Assembly (NCBI GenBank): GCA_002420115.1
Contig: DIHK01000018.1
Location: forward strand, 1-64,000
Length of the DNA: 64,000 nucleotides
Origin: Nitrospira sp. UBA5698
Lineage (GTDB): Bacteria; Nitrospirota; Nitrospiria; Nitrospirales; Nitrospiraceae
Direction: 5' to 3'
In this document: positions 52,155 to 58,437 of the stretch, one piece after another
Numbering within the stretch: position 1 is the first letter of the stretch
Layout of the letters: each line of letters starts with the position of its first letter
Translations under genes and position numbers: made by a program
Notes under the pieces: generated by a model
The model's database searches: none
Told to the model about the DNA's origin: nothing
What the model saw: the letters and a program-made list of their open reading frames with translations, nothing else

Positions 52155-52183
52155 TAGACGGAATACAAAGTTCTTTCCTCACC
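52155..52183 (-). promoter_or_regulatory. Candidate FecI-type (ECF sigma) promoter of the NRPS operon
   Basis: On the minus strand GGTGAGGAA (52183-52175) is followed 13 bases later by CCGTCTA (52161-52155). The same two blocks, spaced by 14 bases, precede the TonB receptor gene (55114-55143). A GGAA-type -35 with a CGTC-type -10 is what ECF sigma factors often use, and a FecI-type sigma factor is encoded next door. The one-base spacing difference is a weakness. It would leave a leader of roughly 170 nt before the FAAL-NRPS start. Confidence 0.45.
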
Positions 52184-52315
52184 CCACCGGAATGTTTTTC
52201 TGAGAGAATCGCTCTGATCCCACCCGAGCATGGGCCAGGTGTACATCATGCGCTAACAGCGCGCCTTCTCAGCTGTACGCAGGGAAAGTGGGCACCTTCT
52301 TTTCAAGAGAGAGAC

Positions 52316-52342
52316 GGGTGAGCCTACGAACGAGGCTCACCC
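52316..52342 (-). terminator. Strong hairpin downstream of the receptor gene, possible terminator
   Basis: GGGTGAGCC and GGCTCACCC pair perfectly over 9 bp (10 with the next base pair) around a short loop, about 110 bp after the receptor stop codon. On the minus strand the bases that follow are GTCTCTCTCTT, only moderately T-rich, so it is a weak intrinsic terminator or a transcript-end stabiliser. It separates the receptor from the NRPS operon. Confidence 0.45.
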
Positions 52343-52450
52343 CTGCGGATTGACAAAAGACTGTGGGCACCACAGTATCGGCCCGATGCCGATTCAGATA
52401 ACGTCCGGCTTACCGTTGACGCTGCATATCGCAGACAGGGGGTTATTCCA

Positions 52451-55066
52451 TCAATTGAACTCGAGCTTTACAGAACCGATCACGGTGAACGGCGCGCCGG
52501 TATAGACGATCTCCCTGAAGTTTTGTGTACCGCTAAAGTAGCGCTGGTCTAACACATTGGTAAAATTTATGGAGGCGAGAAGATTCGTGCGTGTAAAAAA
52601 CTCCGGCTTTCTGTAGTACACAGCGGCATCCATACGTGCATACCCAGGCAGCTCAAACGGAGCCTGACAGTTGGCTGGATCCGTACATTGGAACACGCCG
52701 GTTCGCTTGCCTTGTGCAAACATCCCGAGACCAACGCCAAGCCCTTTCAATGGGCCATCCTGCACGAAATAGGTACTCCAGACTCTCCCTTGGTGGAGCG
52801 CTGAGTTGGGAACCCGGCTTCCAACAAGGAATACGTTGTCCTCGGTGACTCGCGCGTCGGTATAGGCATAGTTCGCGATGATGTCCCAGCCGGGCAGTAT
52901 TCTTCCCGCCACGTCGAACTCGATTCCCTGGCTGCGTTGCTCACCGGTCGGGACAGAGAACACGAATCCGCTGAGTGGATCGCCGGTTAAGACATTTCGC
53001 TTCTTGATATGGAAGGCTGCAAGGGTCGCCCGCAACCGATTGTCCGGGCTCTGAAACTTCACACCTCCCTCAACGGCCTTTCCGCGCTCCGGCGCGAATG
53101 TCCCTCCAGTGGCGCTTCTGAGCCCTGGCTCTTGAGGGGCAAACGACTCTGTATAGTTGGCAAAGAGCGCGATCGGCTTCCATGGTTGATAGGTCAACCC
53201 AATCGACGGACTAAAGGCCAGTTCAGTTTGACTTGTATGGGTCGTATCCGGCGTGTCATCGGTCGGGCGATTCGTGAGATCCTGTTTGAAGTAATCGAAC
53301 CGACCGCCTCCGTGCAAGTGGAGATTGTCCAGGAGGCTCACGTGATCCCCAAAGTAGAATCCCAAGATGTTATTGACCGTCTTGCTATTGCTGAATTTCG
53401 AGAGAGGCGTATCGAGGAAAAACCGGTTCCTAGTGTTGAATATATTGATGAAACTAAAGGCTCCGGGCGTTGTCGTGTCACCGCCGAAATCACTGAACGC
53501 CGACTCGGATGCGACTTCTCGCCCCAATTCGACCCCGACAATCGTCTTATGTGCCAGTGGGCCGGTCGCGAATTTCCCGTGCAATTCATTTTGCAAGTAG
53601 TGGCTTTGGGTCACTGTGGGAATTACGAAGCGCGCCAGGTTCAGATTACCTTCGTTTTCGTCTCCGATCAGAAACCAGGATTCCATACTGTTGTATCGGC
53701 TACGAGCCACGGCCGCTCTAAACGCCGTGCGCCATCTGAACATATCATTGAAGTCGTGCAGGAAGGTCAGCGTGGCCTTTCCATGATTCGTCTCGAGTTT
53801 CCGGCTAGGATCGCCCAGGAAATTATTAATGGGAATCGATGCCACGCCGCCGCCGATTGCCACCAGCCCACGATCGATCGGTCTATTGTCATAGAGATAC
53901 TCGGCCTCAAAGCGAAATGTCGTCCGCGGTCCTAGTTCCCAACCAAAAGTCGGCGCGAGAAAGATCCGCTCCGAGCGTACGCCTTCTCGATAACTGCCGG
54001 CGTTTTCATACATCCCATTGAATCGATACGTTAAGGTCTTGCTCTCATTTAACGGCCCACTGATGTCTATTTGTGGACGGTACAGATCGTAATTGCCGAG
54101 AATCATTTCGGCTGCATAGTAGGGATCCTTCAACGGTGCCTTGGTGATTTGATGAATCATTCCGCCCGGGTCTGATCGGCCGTACAAATAGGACGGCGGA
54201 CTCTTCACTACTTCTATCGATTCGATATTAATGATGTCTCGCTGTGATCGCGAGCTGAAGAAGCTGTCATCACGAAATCCGTTCTTGAAGACATTGAACT
54301 GCGATGCGAATCCACGAATCATGAAGTTGCCGCCCTGCCCGCCCTGGGAGCTGAATTGCGACACACCGCTCACGTTGAGCAACGCCTCATCAAGACGGAT
54401 GACTCTCTGATCTTCGATCACTTGCCTCGTGACGGTCTGGATGGATCGAGGAGTGTCGTGAACTGGAACGGGGATTCTCAGTGCAGTGGAAGTGTCTTGA
54501 GCAGTATACGCAGAGTCCTTTCGCTCTCGTGTCTCTTTCACCATGACTTCAGGGAGCTTGATTGGTTTTTGTGAAACCGTCCCAATCGGCTCCCCTGGGG
54601 ACTCTGGAAATACCTTCTTCTCTTCCGCCAATATCGGTGGTGCGACAGCCGGCGCAACAGCGCCCGGCACGAGCGTGACCGCTCTGGTCCCGGTCACACG
54701 ATAGGTCAGCCCTGTGCCGGCTAACAACGTCTGTAGAGCCTCTTCCGGCGTATGTGACCCGCTGATACCGGAGACACTCATGCCGGAGACAAGCTCCGAC
54801 GGCACACTAACCTGCCAGCCCGTCACCTCCGCAAAGGAGTTTAACGCTGCCCCAAGTGGCTGGGCTGCGATGTTAAAGGTAGCCGTGGCACGCGGTGACT
54901 CTAAGGTCACGCTGTCCTGGGCAAGGACCGTACTGGCTGCCATCGTGATGCAGGTAAAAATGAAGAGGGTCAAGCTCACAGGCTGCGCGCATGAGTAAGC
55001 CCACCGTGCTCTGCGTGCCTTGTCTGGTGCTACATATTTGTTTGTGTGCAGATCTCGTTGTTCCAT
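52451..55066 (-). CDS. TonB-dependent siderophore receptor with STN signalling domain (FpvA/FecA-type)
   Basis: 871-aa outer-membrane beta-barrel receptor. A long signal peptide ends near residue 50 (STVLAQ). Next comes an STN (secretin/TonB short N-terminal) domain, about 63-130 (FNIAAQPLGAALNSFAEVTGWQVSV), which in FecA/FpvA-type transducers contacts the FecR protein. A proline-rich linker leads to the plug (about 205-320: TPRSIQTVTRQVIEDQ, FMIRGF, IESIEVVKSPPSYLYGRSDPGGMI) and then the barrel, ending in VKLEFN with a C-terminal aromatic-x motif. Fusion to an STN domain, plus the adjacent FecR and FecI genes, indicates ligand-induced expression. The probable ligand is the siderophore of the neighbouring operon. 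Start ATG 55066 follows a purine-rich GGGAAAGAGAAC. Confidence 0.95.
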   Translation of the reverse strand: MEQRDLHTNKYVAPDKARRARWAYSCAQPVSLTLFIFTCITMAASTVLAQDSVTLESPRATATFNIAAQPLGAALNSFAEVTGWQVSVPSELVSGMSVSGISGSHTPEEALQTLLAGTGLTYRVTGTRAVTLVPGAVAPAVAPPILAEEKKVFPESPGEPIGTVSQKPIKLPEVMVKETRERKDSAYTAQDTSTALRIPVPVHDTPRSIQTVTRQVIEDQRVIRLDEALLNVSGVSQFSSQGGQGGNFMIRGFASQFNVFKNGFRDDSFFSSRSQRDIINIESIEVVKSPPSYLYGRSDPGGMIHQITKAPLKDPYYAAEMILGNYDLYRPQIDISGPLNESKTLTYRFNGMYENAGSYREGVRSERIFLAPTFGWELGPRTTFRFEAEYLYDNRPIDRGLVAIGGGVASIPINNFLGDPSRKLETNHGKATLTFLHDFNDMFRWRTAFRAAVARSRYNSMESWFLIGDENEGNLNLARFVIPTVTQSHYLQNELHGKFATGPLAHKTIVGVELGREVASESAFSDFGGDTTTPGAFSFINIFNTRNRFFLDTPLSKFSNSKTVNNILGFYFGDHVSLLDNLHLHGGGRFDYFKQDLTNRPTDDTPDTTHTSQTELAFSPSIGLTYQPWKPIALFANYTESFAPQEPGLRSATGGTFAPERGKAVEGGVKFQSPDNRLRATLAAFHIKKRNVLTGDPLSGFVFSVPTGEQRSQGIEFDVAGRILPGWDIIANYAYTDARVTEDNVFLVGSRVPNSALHQGRVWSTYFVQDGPLKGLGVGLGMFAQGKRTGVFQCTDPANCQAPFELPGYARMDAAVYYRKPEFFTRTNLLASINFTNVLDQRYFSGTQNFREIVYTGAPFTVIGSVKLEFN

Positions 55067-55113
55067 TGTTCTCTTTCCCGTAGGGCCTCCTGTTTTTCAC
55101 TTCACGTTCTCTG

Positions 55114-55143
55114 TAGACGGGAAAGAACACACTCTTCCTCACC
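55114..55143 (-). promoter_or_regulatory. Candidate FecI-type promoter of the receptor gene
   Basis: GGTGAGGAA (55143-55135), 14 bases, then CCGTCTA (55120-55114) on the minus strand, about 48 nt before the receptor ATG. The same blocks occur before the NRPS operon. Placement between fecR and the receptor matches fec-type systems, where the transducer gene has its own sigma-dependent promoter. Not tested against other loci in this genome. Confidence 0.45.
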
Positions 55144-55173
55144 TGTTCCTAGGCCAATCGACGATTTCGAGGG

Positions 55174-56157
55174 TCAAAACAAAATGACGAGACGATCAGC
55201 CAGGCTGATCGTTGAGAGAGGAACTGTCTGGAGGAGCAACGCAAGCGCACCAACGGGATCATCGACATTATAGGTGCCGGTCACCTTGATATCACCGACC
55301 TGTCGATTCAGAAGTAGGATTCTGCCGCCATGATACCGCTGCAGTTCCTCGAGCACCTGGACAAATGGAACGTTCTGGACCACCAGCCGACCCCGCAACC
55401 ATGAGGAAGCAGTCGTTACATCGATGGCCTGCGGTCGGCCGAGATGATGTGGATCCACCTGAATCTGCGATCCGGCAGTCACAGCTACTGGAGAGCCTGT
55501 CTTCGCTTTGGATTCAACTTCGACAGTACCTTCGAGGACTGTAATGCGATCCCCACCTGGGTCGGTTCGTACGACAAATGCTGTTCCCACCGCTCGAACC
55601 GCGGTGTCCGCACTCTCAACGACAAACGGCCGCTCCGCATCATGCCGGACATTGAGGAACATTTCCCCCTTGAGCAAACGGATTCGGCGAGCCGTTCCGT
55701 CATACGAGAGCGCAATGGCTGTCTGGGTATTAAGCGTGGCAATCGACCGATCGGGCAACTCAACGGTGCGCCGCTCTCCGGGCCCCGTGTGATAGTCGGC
55801 CTGCCAGCGGATGGAAATATCAAAATGTTCCGCGAGGAGCACCACGAAGACAAGGCACGCAGCTGTCAGGACGGGCCATCGCAGAGAAAACGCCGGCTTG
55901 GATGCAAGCCTGGACGGACTTGCCCCCGCCATGACAGCGGCAGCGGCAGTCAGCTCCGGACTGTCCCATACTCTAGAAACCGTGCGATAGATGAGGGCAT
56001 GCTTAGGACTCTGCGCCTGCCAGGTCTCAAAGGCTTGACGGTCCTCTTGTGAGAGGCCACTGTTCTGCAAACGAATCACCCAGGCTACAGCCTCTTTCCT
56101 GAGCCGGGCTTCCTCTTCAGAGAGCACCATGTCGTCTGAATCATCCGTACGCTGCAT
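55174..56157 (-). CDS. FecR-family anti-sigma factor / sigma regulator
   Basis: 327-aa inner-membrane regulator that relays a signal from the receptor's STN domain to the FecI-type sigma factor. An N-terminal cytoplasmic sigma-binding part (DUF4880-like, EAVAWVIRLQNSGLSQEDRQ) is followed by one membrane span (about 94-110). The periplasmic FecR domain follows (GERRTVELPDRSIATLNTQTAI ... VRAVGTAFVVR), ending with a DUF4974/STN-like tail (VQNVPFVQVLEELQRYHGG ... TGTYNVDDP). It lies 75 bp after the sigma gene and 107 bp before the receptor gene, the standard fecI-fecR-fecA order. Confidence 0.93.
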   Translation of the reverse strand: MQRTDDSDDMVLSEEEARLRKEAVAWVIRLQNSGLSQEDRQAFETWQAQSPKHALIYRTVSRVWDSPELTAAAAVMAGASPSRLASKPAFSLRWPVLTAACLVFVVLLAEHFDISIRWQADYHTGPGERRTVELPDRSIATLNTQTAIALSYDGTARRIRLLKGEMFLNVRHDAERPFVVESADTAVRAVGTAFVVRTDPGGDRITVLEGTVEVESKAKTGSPVAVTAGSQIQVDPHHLGRPQAIDVTTASSWLRGRLVVQNVPFVQVLEELQRYHGGRILLLNRQVGDIKVTGTYNVDDPVGALALLLQTVPLSTISLADRLVILF

Positions 56158-56232
56158 AATCCGGTCGTGTCGGCAGGTGCTCGACAGAACCGGGGCCAGT
56201 ATACAGTGTGACGATTTAACAGACCAAGATCC

Positions 56233-56826
56233 TCACTGATGGCGGTCGATAGCCTCCAGGGCCTCACAAGATTGATCCAGCGCTCGCATCAGTAACTTCT
56301 CCACCCCGCTCTCCGAAATACCCATCCGTACGGCAATTTCCTGATAGGAGTACCCATACACGCGGCACAGCACGAAGGCTTCACGGCTTCGGGGAGGAAG
56401 CTGTTCGATCGCCTGGAGGCACAAACGAAGCCGCTGCTTAGCGAGCAACTCCCGTTCCGGCGACGGCGCCTGACTGGGGACCGCCGTTGCGGCATCCATG
56501 TCATCAAAGGCTTGAACGCTATTTTTTTCTCTCCGCAGATGGTCAATCGCCAAATTCGCGGCAATCCGATGGAGCAACGCACGCGGCTGCTCAACCACCT
56601 GCGCGTCGCCGAGACGAAGCAACCGCACATAGGTATCCTGTACCAGGTCGGCAGCCGTTTCGTGCGACTTCACCATCCCGACAAGCCGACGCGTCAGTTC
56701 CTCACGATACTGTTGAAACAGCGAAGCGATCTGCCCATACGTGAGACGCAGTGCAGACCCAACATTGGAAATGTCTCGGGAAGCCATGAGTTGTGCTTCA
56801 GCGAGATGTGTGCTGTGCGTTGTCAT
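56233..56826 (-). CDS. FecI-type ECF RNA polymerase sigma factor
   Basis: 197-aa extracytoplasmic-function sigma factor. Region 2 is visible (HETAADLVQDTYVRLLRL, then PRALLHRIAANLAIDHLRR) and region 4 as LPPRSREAFVLCRVYGYSYQEIAVRMGISESGVEKLLMRAL. The first ~25 residues are extra and an internal Met at residue 14 exists, but AAGGGAGA seven bases before ATG 56826 supports the long start. It should direct transcription of the receptor gene and, by inference, the NRPS operon through the shared GGTGAGGAA/CCGTCTA sites. Immediately upstream is a terminator-bearing leader, so sigma expression may itself be attenuated. Confidence 0.94.
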   Translation of the reverse strand: MTTHSTHLAEAQLMASRDISNVGSALRLTYGQIASLFQQYREELTRRLVGMVKSHETAADLVQDTYVRLLRLGDAQVVEQPRALLHRIAANLAIDHLRREKNSVQAFDDMDAATAVPSQAPSPERELLAKQRLRLCLQAIEQLPPRSREAFVLCRVYGYSYQEIAVRMGISESGVEKLLMRALDQSCEALEAIDRHQ

Positions 56827-56855
56827 TGCCTATCTCCCTTTGCTCCAGCGTGCTC

Positions 56856-56893
56856 AATAAAAAAGCCCAGAGTGTCCTTCGACACCCTGGGCT
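56856..56893 (-). terminator. Intrinsic terminator in the leader of the sigma gene
   Basis: Minus-strand hairpin with 13 paired positions (one G-U), a GAAG loop and a run of six T, only 30 bases before the FecI-type start codon. The nearest promoter candidate is upstream of it, so RNA polymerase must read through it to express the sigma gene. A closely related copy stands before bfd, and base changes between the two copies keep the pairing. Confidence 0.8.
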
Positions 56894-57052
56894 CCGGTCT
56901 TCAATGACCTCTGGCCTCGTTTAATGGTGACTGTTATTTAAATGAGCTTTGCACCTAGCCCGAAACGTCTTGATTAAACCGTCTCACCTAGAAGCATTGC
57001 GGCATATGGAACTATGATTTCAGATTCATCAGTACCTATTGCTAGTTGATAT
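56856..57052 (-). ncRNA. Structured leader RNA (candidate attenuator or sRNA) upstream of fecI-type gene, copy 1
   Basis: Predicted transcript from about 57052 to the terminator. It contains a conserved block (56894-56918) with a small GGTC/GACC hairpin, followed directly by the terminator hairpin. The block of about 60 bases matches a second copy at 58216-58278. Between the copies two stem pairs change in a compensating way (G-C to A-T) and two others swap between standard and wobble pairs, which argues for a selected RNA structure. It may be a 5' attenuator, a small RNA, or both. No known riboswitch class is recognised. The gap 57089-57249 beyond it shows nothing else. Confidence 0.6.
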
Positions 57053-57058
57053 AGGTTC

Positions 57059-57088
57059 TCAATATCATTTCCATGGCTCTGCTGTCAA
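57059..57088 (-). promoter_or_regulatory. Promoter with Fur-like half site, copy 1
   Basis: TTGACA (57088-57083), an 18-bp spacer, then TATTGA (57064-57059) on the minus strand. The -10 is embedded in TGATATTGAGAA, whose first part matches a Fur-box half site (TGATAAT); the other half is poor. The same arrangement precedes copy 2 at 58342-58370. Confidence 0.55.
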
Positions 57089-57249
57089 CATCTATTTTTA
57101 ACTACCGCTGCATGAACACGAATAGGAGACTACTGCTGAGGATATTGATTATTCAGATAGCGCTGATACGACGAACTAAAGCACAACACAAGTCCTCGCG
57201 GCCCGAGCACAATAAGCCGATTCTGTACGCGTGTTGACATCCACAGTTA

Positions 57250-57390
57250 CTAAATAGGCAGTCCCGCTTTTCCATTGACACTTGTCCATATCCACATAAC
57301 GACAATCGTCGACAAGAGAATACCGAGCGCCGTCGCCAAACTAATGAATATGGCCACATCATCTCTCGATTGAAGATAACGTTTGCTCAT
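57250..57390 (-). CDS. Small single-span membrane protein (46 aa)
   Basis: Hand-translated small gene: it begins MSKRYLQSRDDVAIF and has one hydrophobic helix (about residues 12-36, ISLATALGILLSTIVVMWIW) before a short polar tail ending KAGLPI. AGGGAGCGAAG lies directly before ATG 57390. It sits downstream of bfd and two other very small genes on the same strand, so it is probably the last gene of that cluster. Positive charges precede the helix, suggesting N-in topology. No family is recognised; a helper role for a membrane iron protein is possible but unproven. Confidence 0.55.
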   Translation of the reverse strand: MSKRYLQSRDDVAIFISLATALGILLSTIVVMWIWTSVNGKAGLPI

Positions 57391-57460
57391 CTTCGCTCCC
57401 TCATCAAACGTTCAGTCCCAGTTACACCGGCATGGTTGGCCCCGGACCCCAACTGTTCGC

Positions 57461-57679
57461 TTAGTGACACACCATACTAGGATTCTGTTGTGCGACCCCC
57501 AACGACTGCTCCGCAGATGGGCGCGCGACGATCACTGCCAAACGCTGTACGGATTCGGCAAACACAAGAAATTCGTCACGTGTGAGGTGGAGCGTGACTG
57601 CACCGCACGTCAGATGCAGTTTCCCACATCCACATAATACCAGCTTCATTGGACCATCCTTACCAAATGCCTTATTCAT
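57461..57679 (-). CDS. Small conserved-looking protein with CGCGKLHL motif (72 aa)
   Basis: Short protein MNKAFGKDGPMKLVLCGC followed by GKLHLTCGAVTLHLTRDEFL. The C-x-C-GKLHL-x-CG arrangement followed by a TLHLTRDEF strand-helix resembles small orphan proteins that I recall near TonB/siderophore genes (perhaps related to the DUF6686 type), but I cannot name it. I chose ATG 57679 because AAAGGAAG stands eight bases upstream; ATG 57649 (MKLVLCGCGK), with AAGGA upstream, is an alternative. Three cysteines could bind metal. It lies between the zinc-ribbon gene and the small membrane protein gene in the bfd cluster. Confidence 0.6.
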   Translation of the reverse strand: MNKAFGKDGPMKLVLCGCGKLHLTCGAVTLHLTRDEFLVFAESVQRLAVIVARPSAEQSLGVAQQNPSMVCH

Positions 57680-57727
57680 GCGAGTCTTCCTTTCCATAGA
57701 ATGAGAGCGGAGTGATCCTCGGATCTG

Positions 57728-57889
57728 CTAGCAGCTCGATGTGGACAGGCGCACGACCAGACTTCGGAGTACGACACTCTCCTCGCAATACCAACCGCAG
57801 TTGATACACCTCCACCGTTTTTCACGATCATAATCAGAAGCTCCTTCACCAATGATGTACCCGCCACATCGTCGACAGCTAATCTTGAT
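57728..57889 (-). CDS. Tiny zinc-ribbon protein (about 53 aa), apparently non-AUG start
   Basis: A 53-codon frame with no ATG, GTG or TTG start. It reads IKISCRRCGGYIIGEG then RWRCINCGWYC: two CxxC knuckles typical of a zinc ribbon. GGAGGAAC lies just upstream (57891-57898), so an ATC (57889) or ATT (57883) start is implied. A longer frame on the same strand (57676-57999) overlaps it but has no recognisable motif. The knuckle pattern and position between bfd and the CGCGKLHL gene make this a credible gene despite the odd start; a sequencing difference is an alternative explanation. Confidence 0.5.
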   Translation of the reverse strand: MKISCRRCGGYIIGEGASDYDREKRWRCINCGWYCEESVVLRSLVVRLSTSSC

Positions 57890-57955
57890 AGTTCCTCCAT
57901 AGTGGTTGTTGCGCTGACTAGCTTTCTCTCACCTCCTAAGCGACCGGGCTTCCCA

Positions 57956-58159
57956 TTATCGAACCAGGACTTCGACCGAAGACCTGATGCCGCCCTCATG
58001 AATACGTTGAACCATGGTTTCTAAATCGGACTCGCAACGCCCACAACAGGAGTCATCCAACCCCATCGCCTGTTTCATCGCCTCCGGGCAAGCTCCGAGT
58101 CGTGATGCCAGGCTGGAAAATTCAGACTCCTTAATTCCTCTACACAAACAGATGAACAT
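57956..58159 (-). CDS. bfd: Bacterioferritin-associated ferredoxin (Bfd-like)
   Basis: About 67-aa [2Fe-2S] protein of the Bfd/BFD-like family: MFICLCRGIKESEF with the CxC pair, and DDSCCGRCESDL with the CxxC pair about 33 residues later. Bfd passes electrons to bacterioferritin to mobilise stored iron and is normally induced by iron starvation. I prefer ATG 58159 to the ATG two codons earlier because AAGGAG then has proper spacing. The terminator-bearing leader copy 2 ends 57 bases upstream, so bfd appears to share an attenuated promoter type with the FecI-type gene. Confidence 0.88.
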   Translation of the reverse strand: MFICLCRGIKESEFSSLASRLGACPEAMKQAMGLDDSCCGRCESDLETMVQRIHEGGIRSSVEVLVR

Positions 58160-58215
58160 GCCCATCTCCTTGGCTAGTCAGTGACACCAGGCGCATGGCT
58201 TCACAACCATGTCGC

Positions 58216-58253
58216 AATAAAAAAGCCCAAGGCATCCCTCGATACCTTGGGCT
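58216..58253 (-). terminator. Intrinsic terminator in the leader of bfd
   Basis: Minus-strand hairpin with 13 paired positions (one G-U), a GAGG loop and a run of six T, 57 bases before the bfd start. It pairs the same way as the copy before the FecI-type gene but with several different bases. It may also end transcription from the PepSY gene upstream. Confidence 0.8.
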
Positions 58254-58335
58254 CCGGTCTGCAACGACCTCTGGCCTCATTCCTGCTCGTACATGACAGG
58301 AGTGTTGCTTCCCATCATAACTATGTTCTTGATAC
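58216..58335 (-). ncRNA. Structured leader RNA (candidate attenuator or sRNA) upstream of bfd, copy 2
   Basis: Predicted transcript of about 120 nt from about 58335 to the terminator. The conserved block 58254-58278 (with a GGTC/GACC hairpin) plus terminator duplicates the arrangement at 56856-57052; the part nearer the promoter is shorter and unrelated. A frame of 81 codons crosses promoter and leader (58140-58385) but has no family features and is rejected. Being 5' of bfd in the same orientation, it can act in cis; release as a small RNA is also possible. Confidence 0.6.
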
Positions 58336-58341
58336 GCTTTC

Positions 58342-58370
58342 TCAATATCATCTAGAGAAACGGCTGTCAA
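58342..58370 (-). promoter_or_regulatory. Promoter with Fur-like half site, copy 2
   Basis: TTGACA (58370-58365), a 17-bp spacer, then TATTGA (58347-58342) on the minus strand, again with TGATATTGAGAA over the -10. The match to copy 1 extends to GTTGACAGC. A Fur operator is plausible from the gene context but only one half site is good. Confidence 0.6.
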
Positions 58371-58437
58371 CTTCTTTTTCTGCATTGTGGCTCACTGGTT
58401 TCAAGTGTATCTTCCGAGAGAGCCCGAGGAGCGAAGG

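Noticed and set aside
53009..53935. 308-codon rightward frame
   Set aside because: Antisense to the TonB receptor, whose plug and barrel motifs are unmistakable in the other strand.
57141..57160. Possible Fur box (GATATTGATTATTCAG)
   Set aside because: Only a loose match, upstream of no clear promoter; not reported as a site.
57153..57362. 69-codon leftward frame
   Set aside because: Overlaps the 46-aa membrane protein frame, which has a good ribosome site and a clean hydrophobic helix; the 69-codon frame looks random.
57676..57999. 107-codon leftward frame overlapping the zinc-ribbon gene and bfd end
   Set aside because: No recognisable motif, while the overlapping frame has two CxxC knuckles; kept only as an alternative.
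58140..58385. 81-codon leftward frame before bfd
   Set aside because: Runs across the promoter, conserved leader and terminator; no ribosome site or family motif, and overlaps bfd in another frame.
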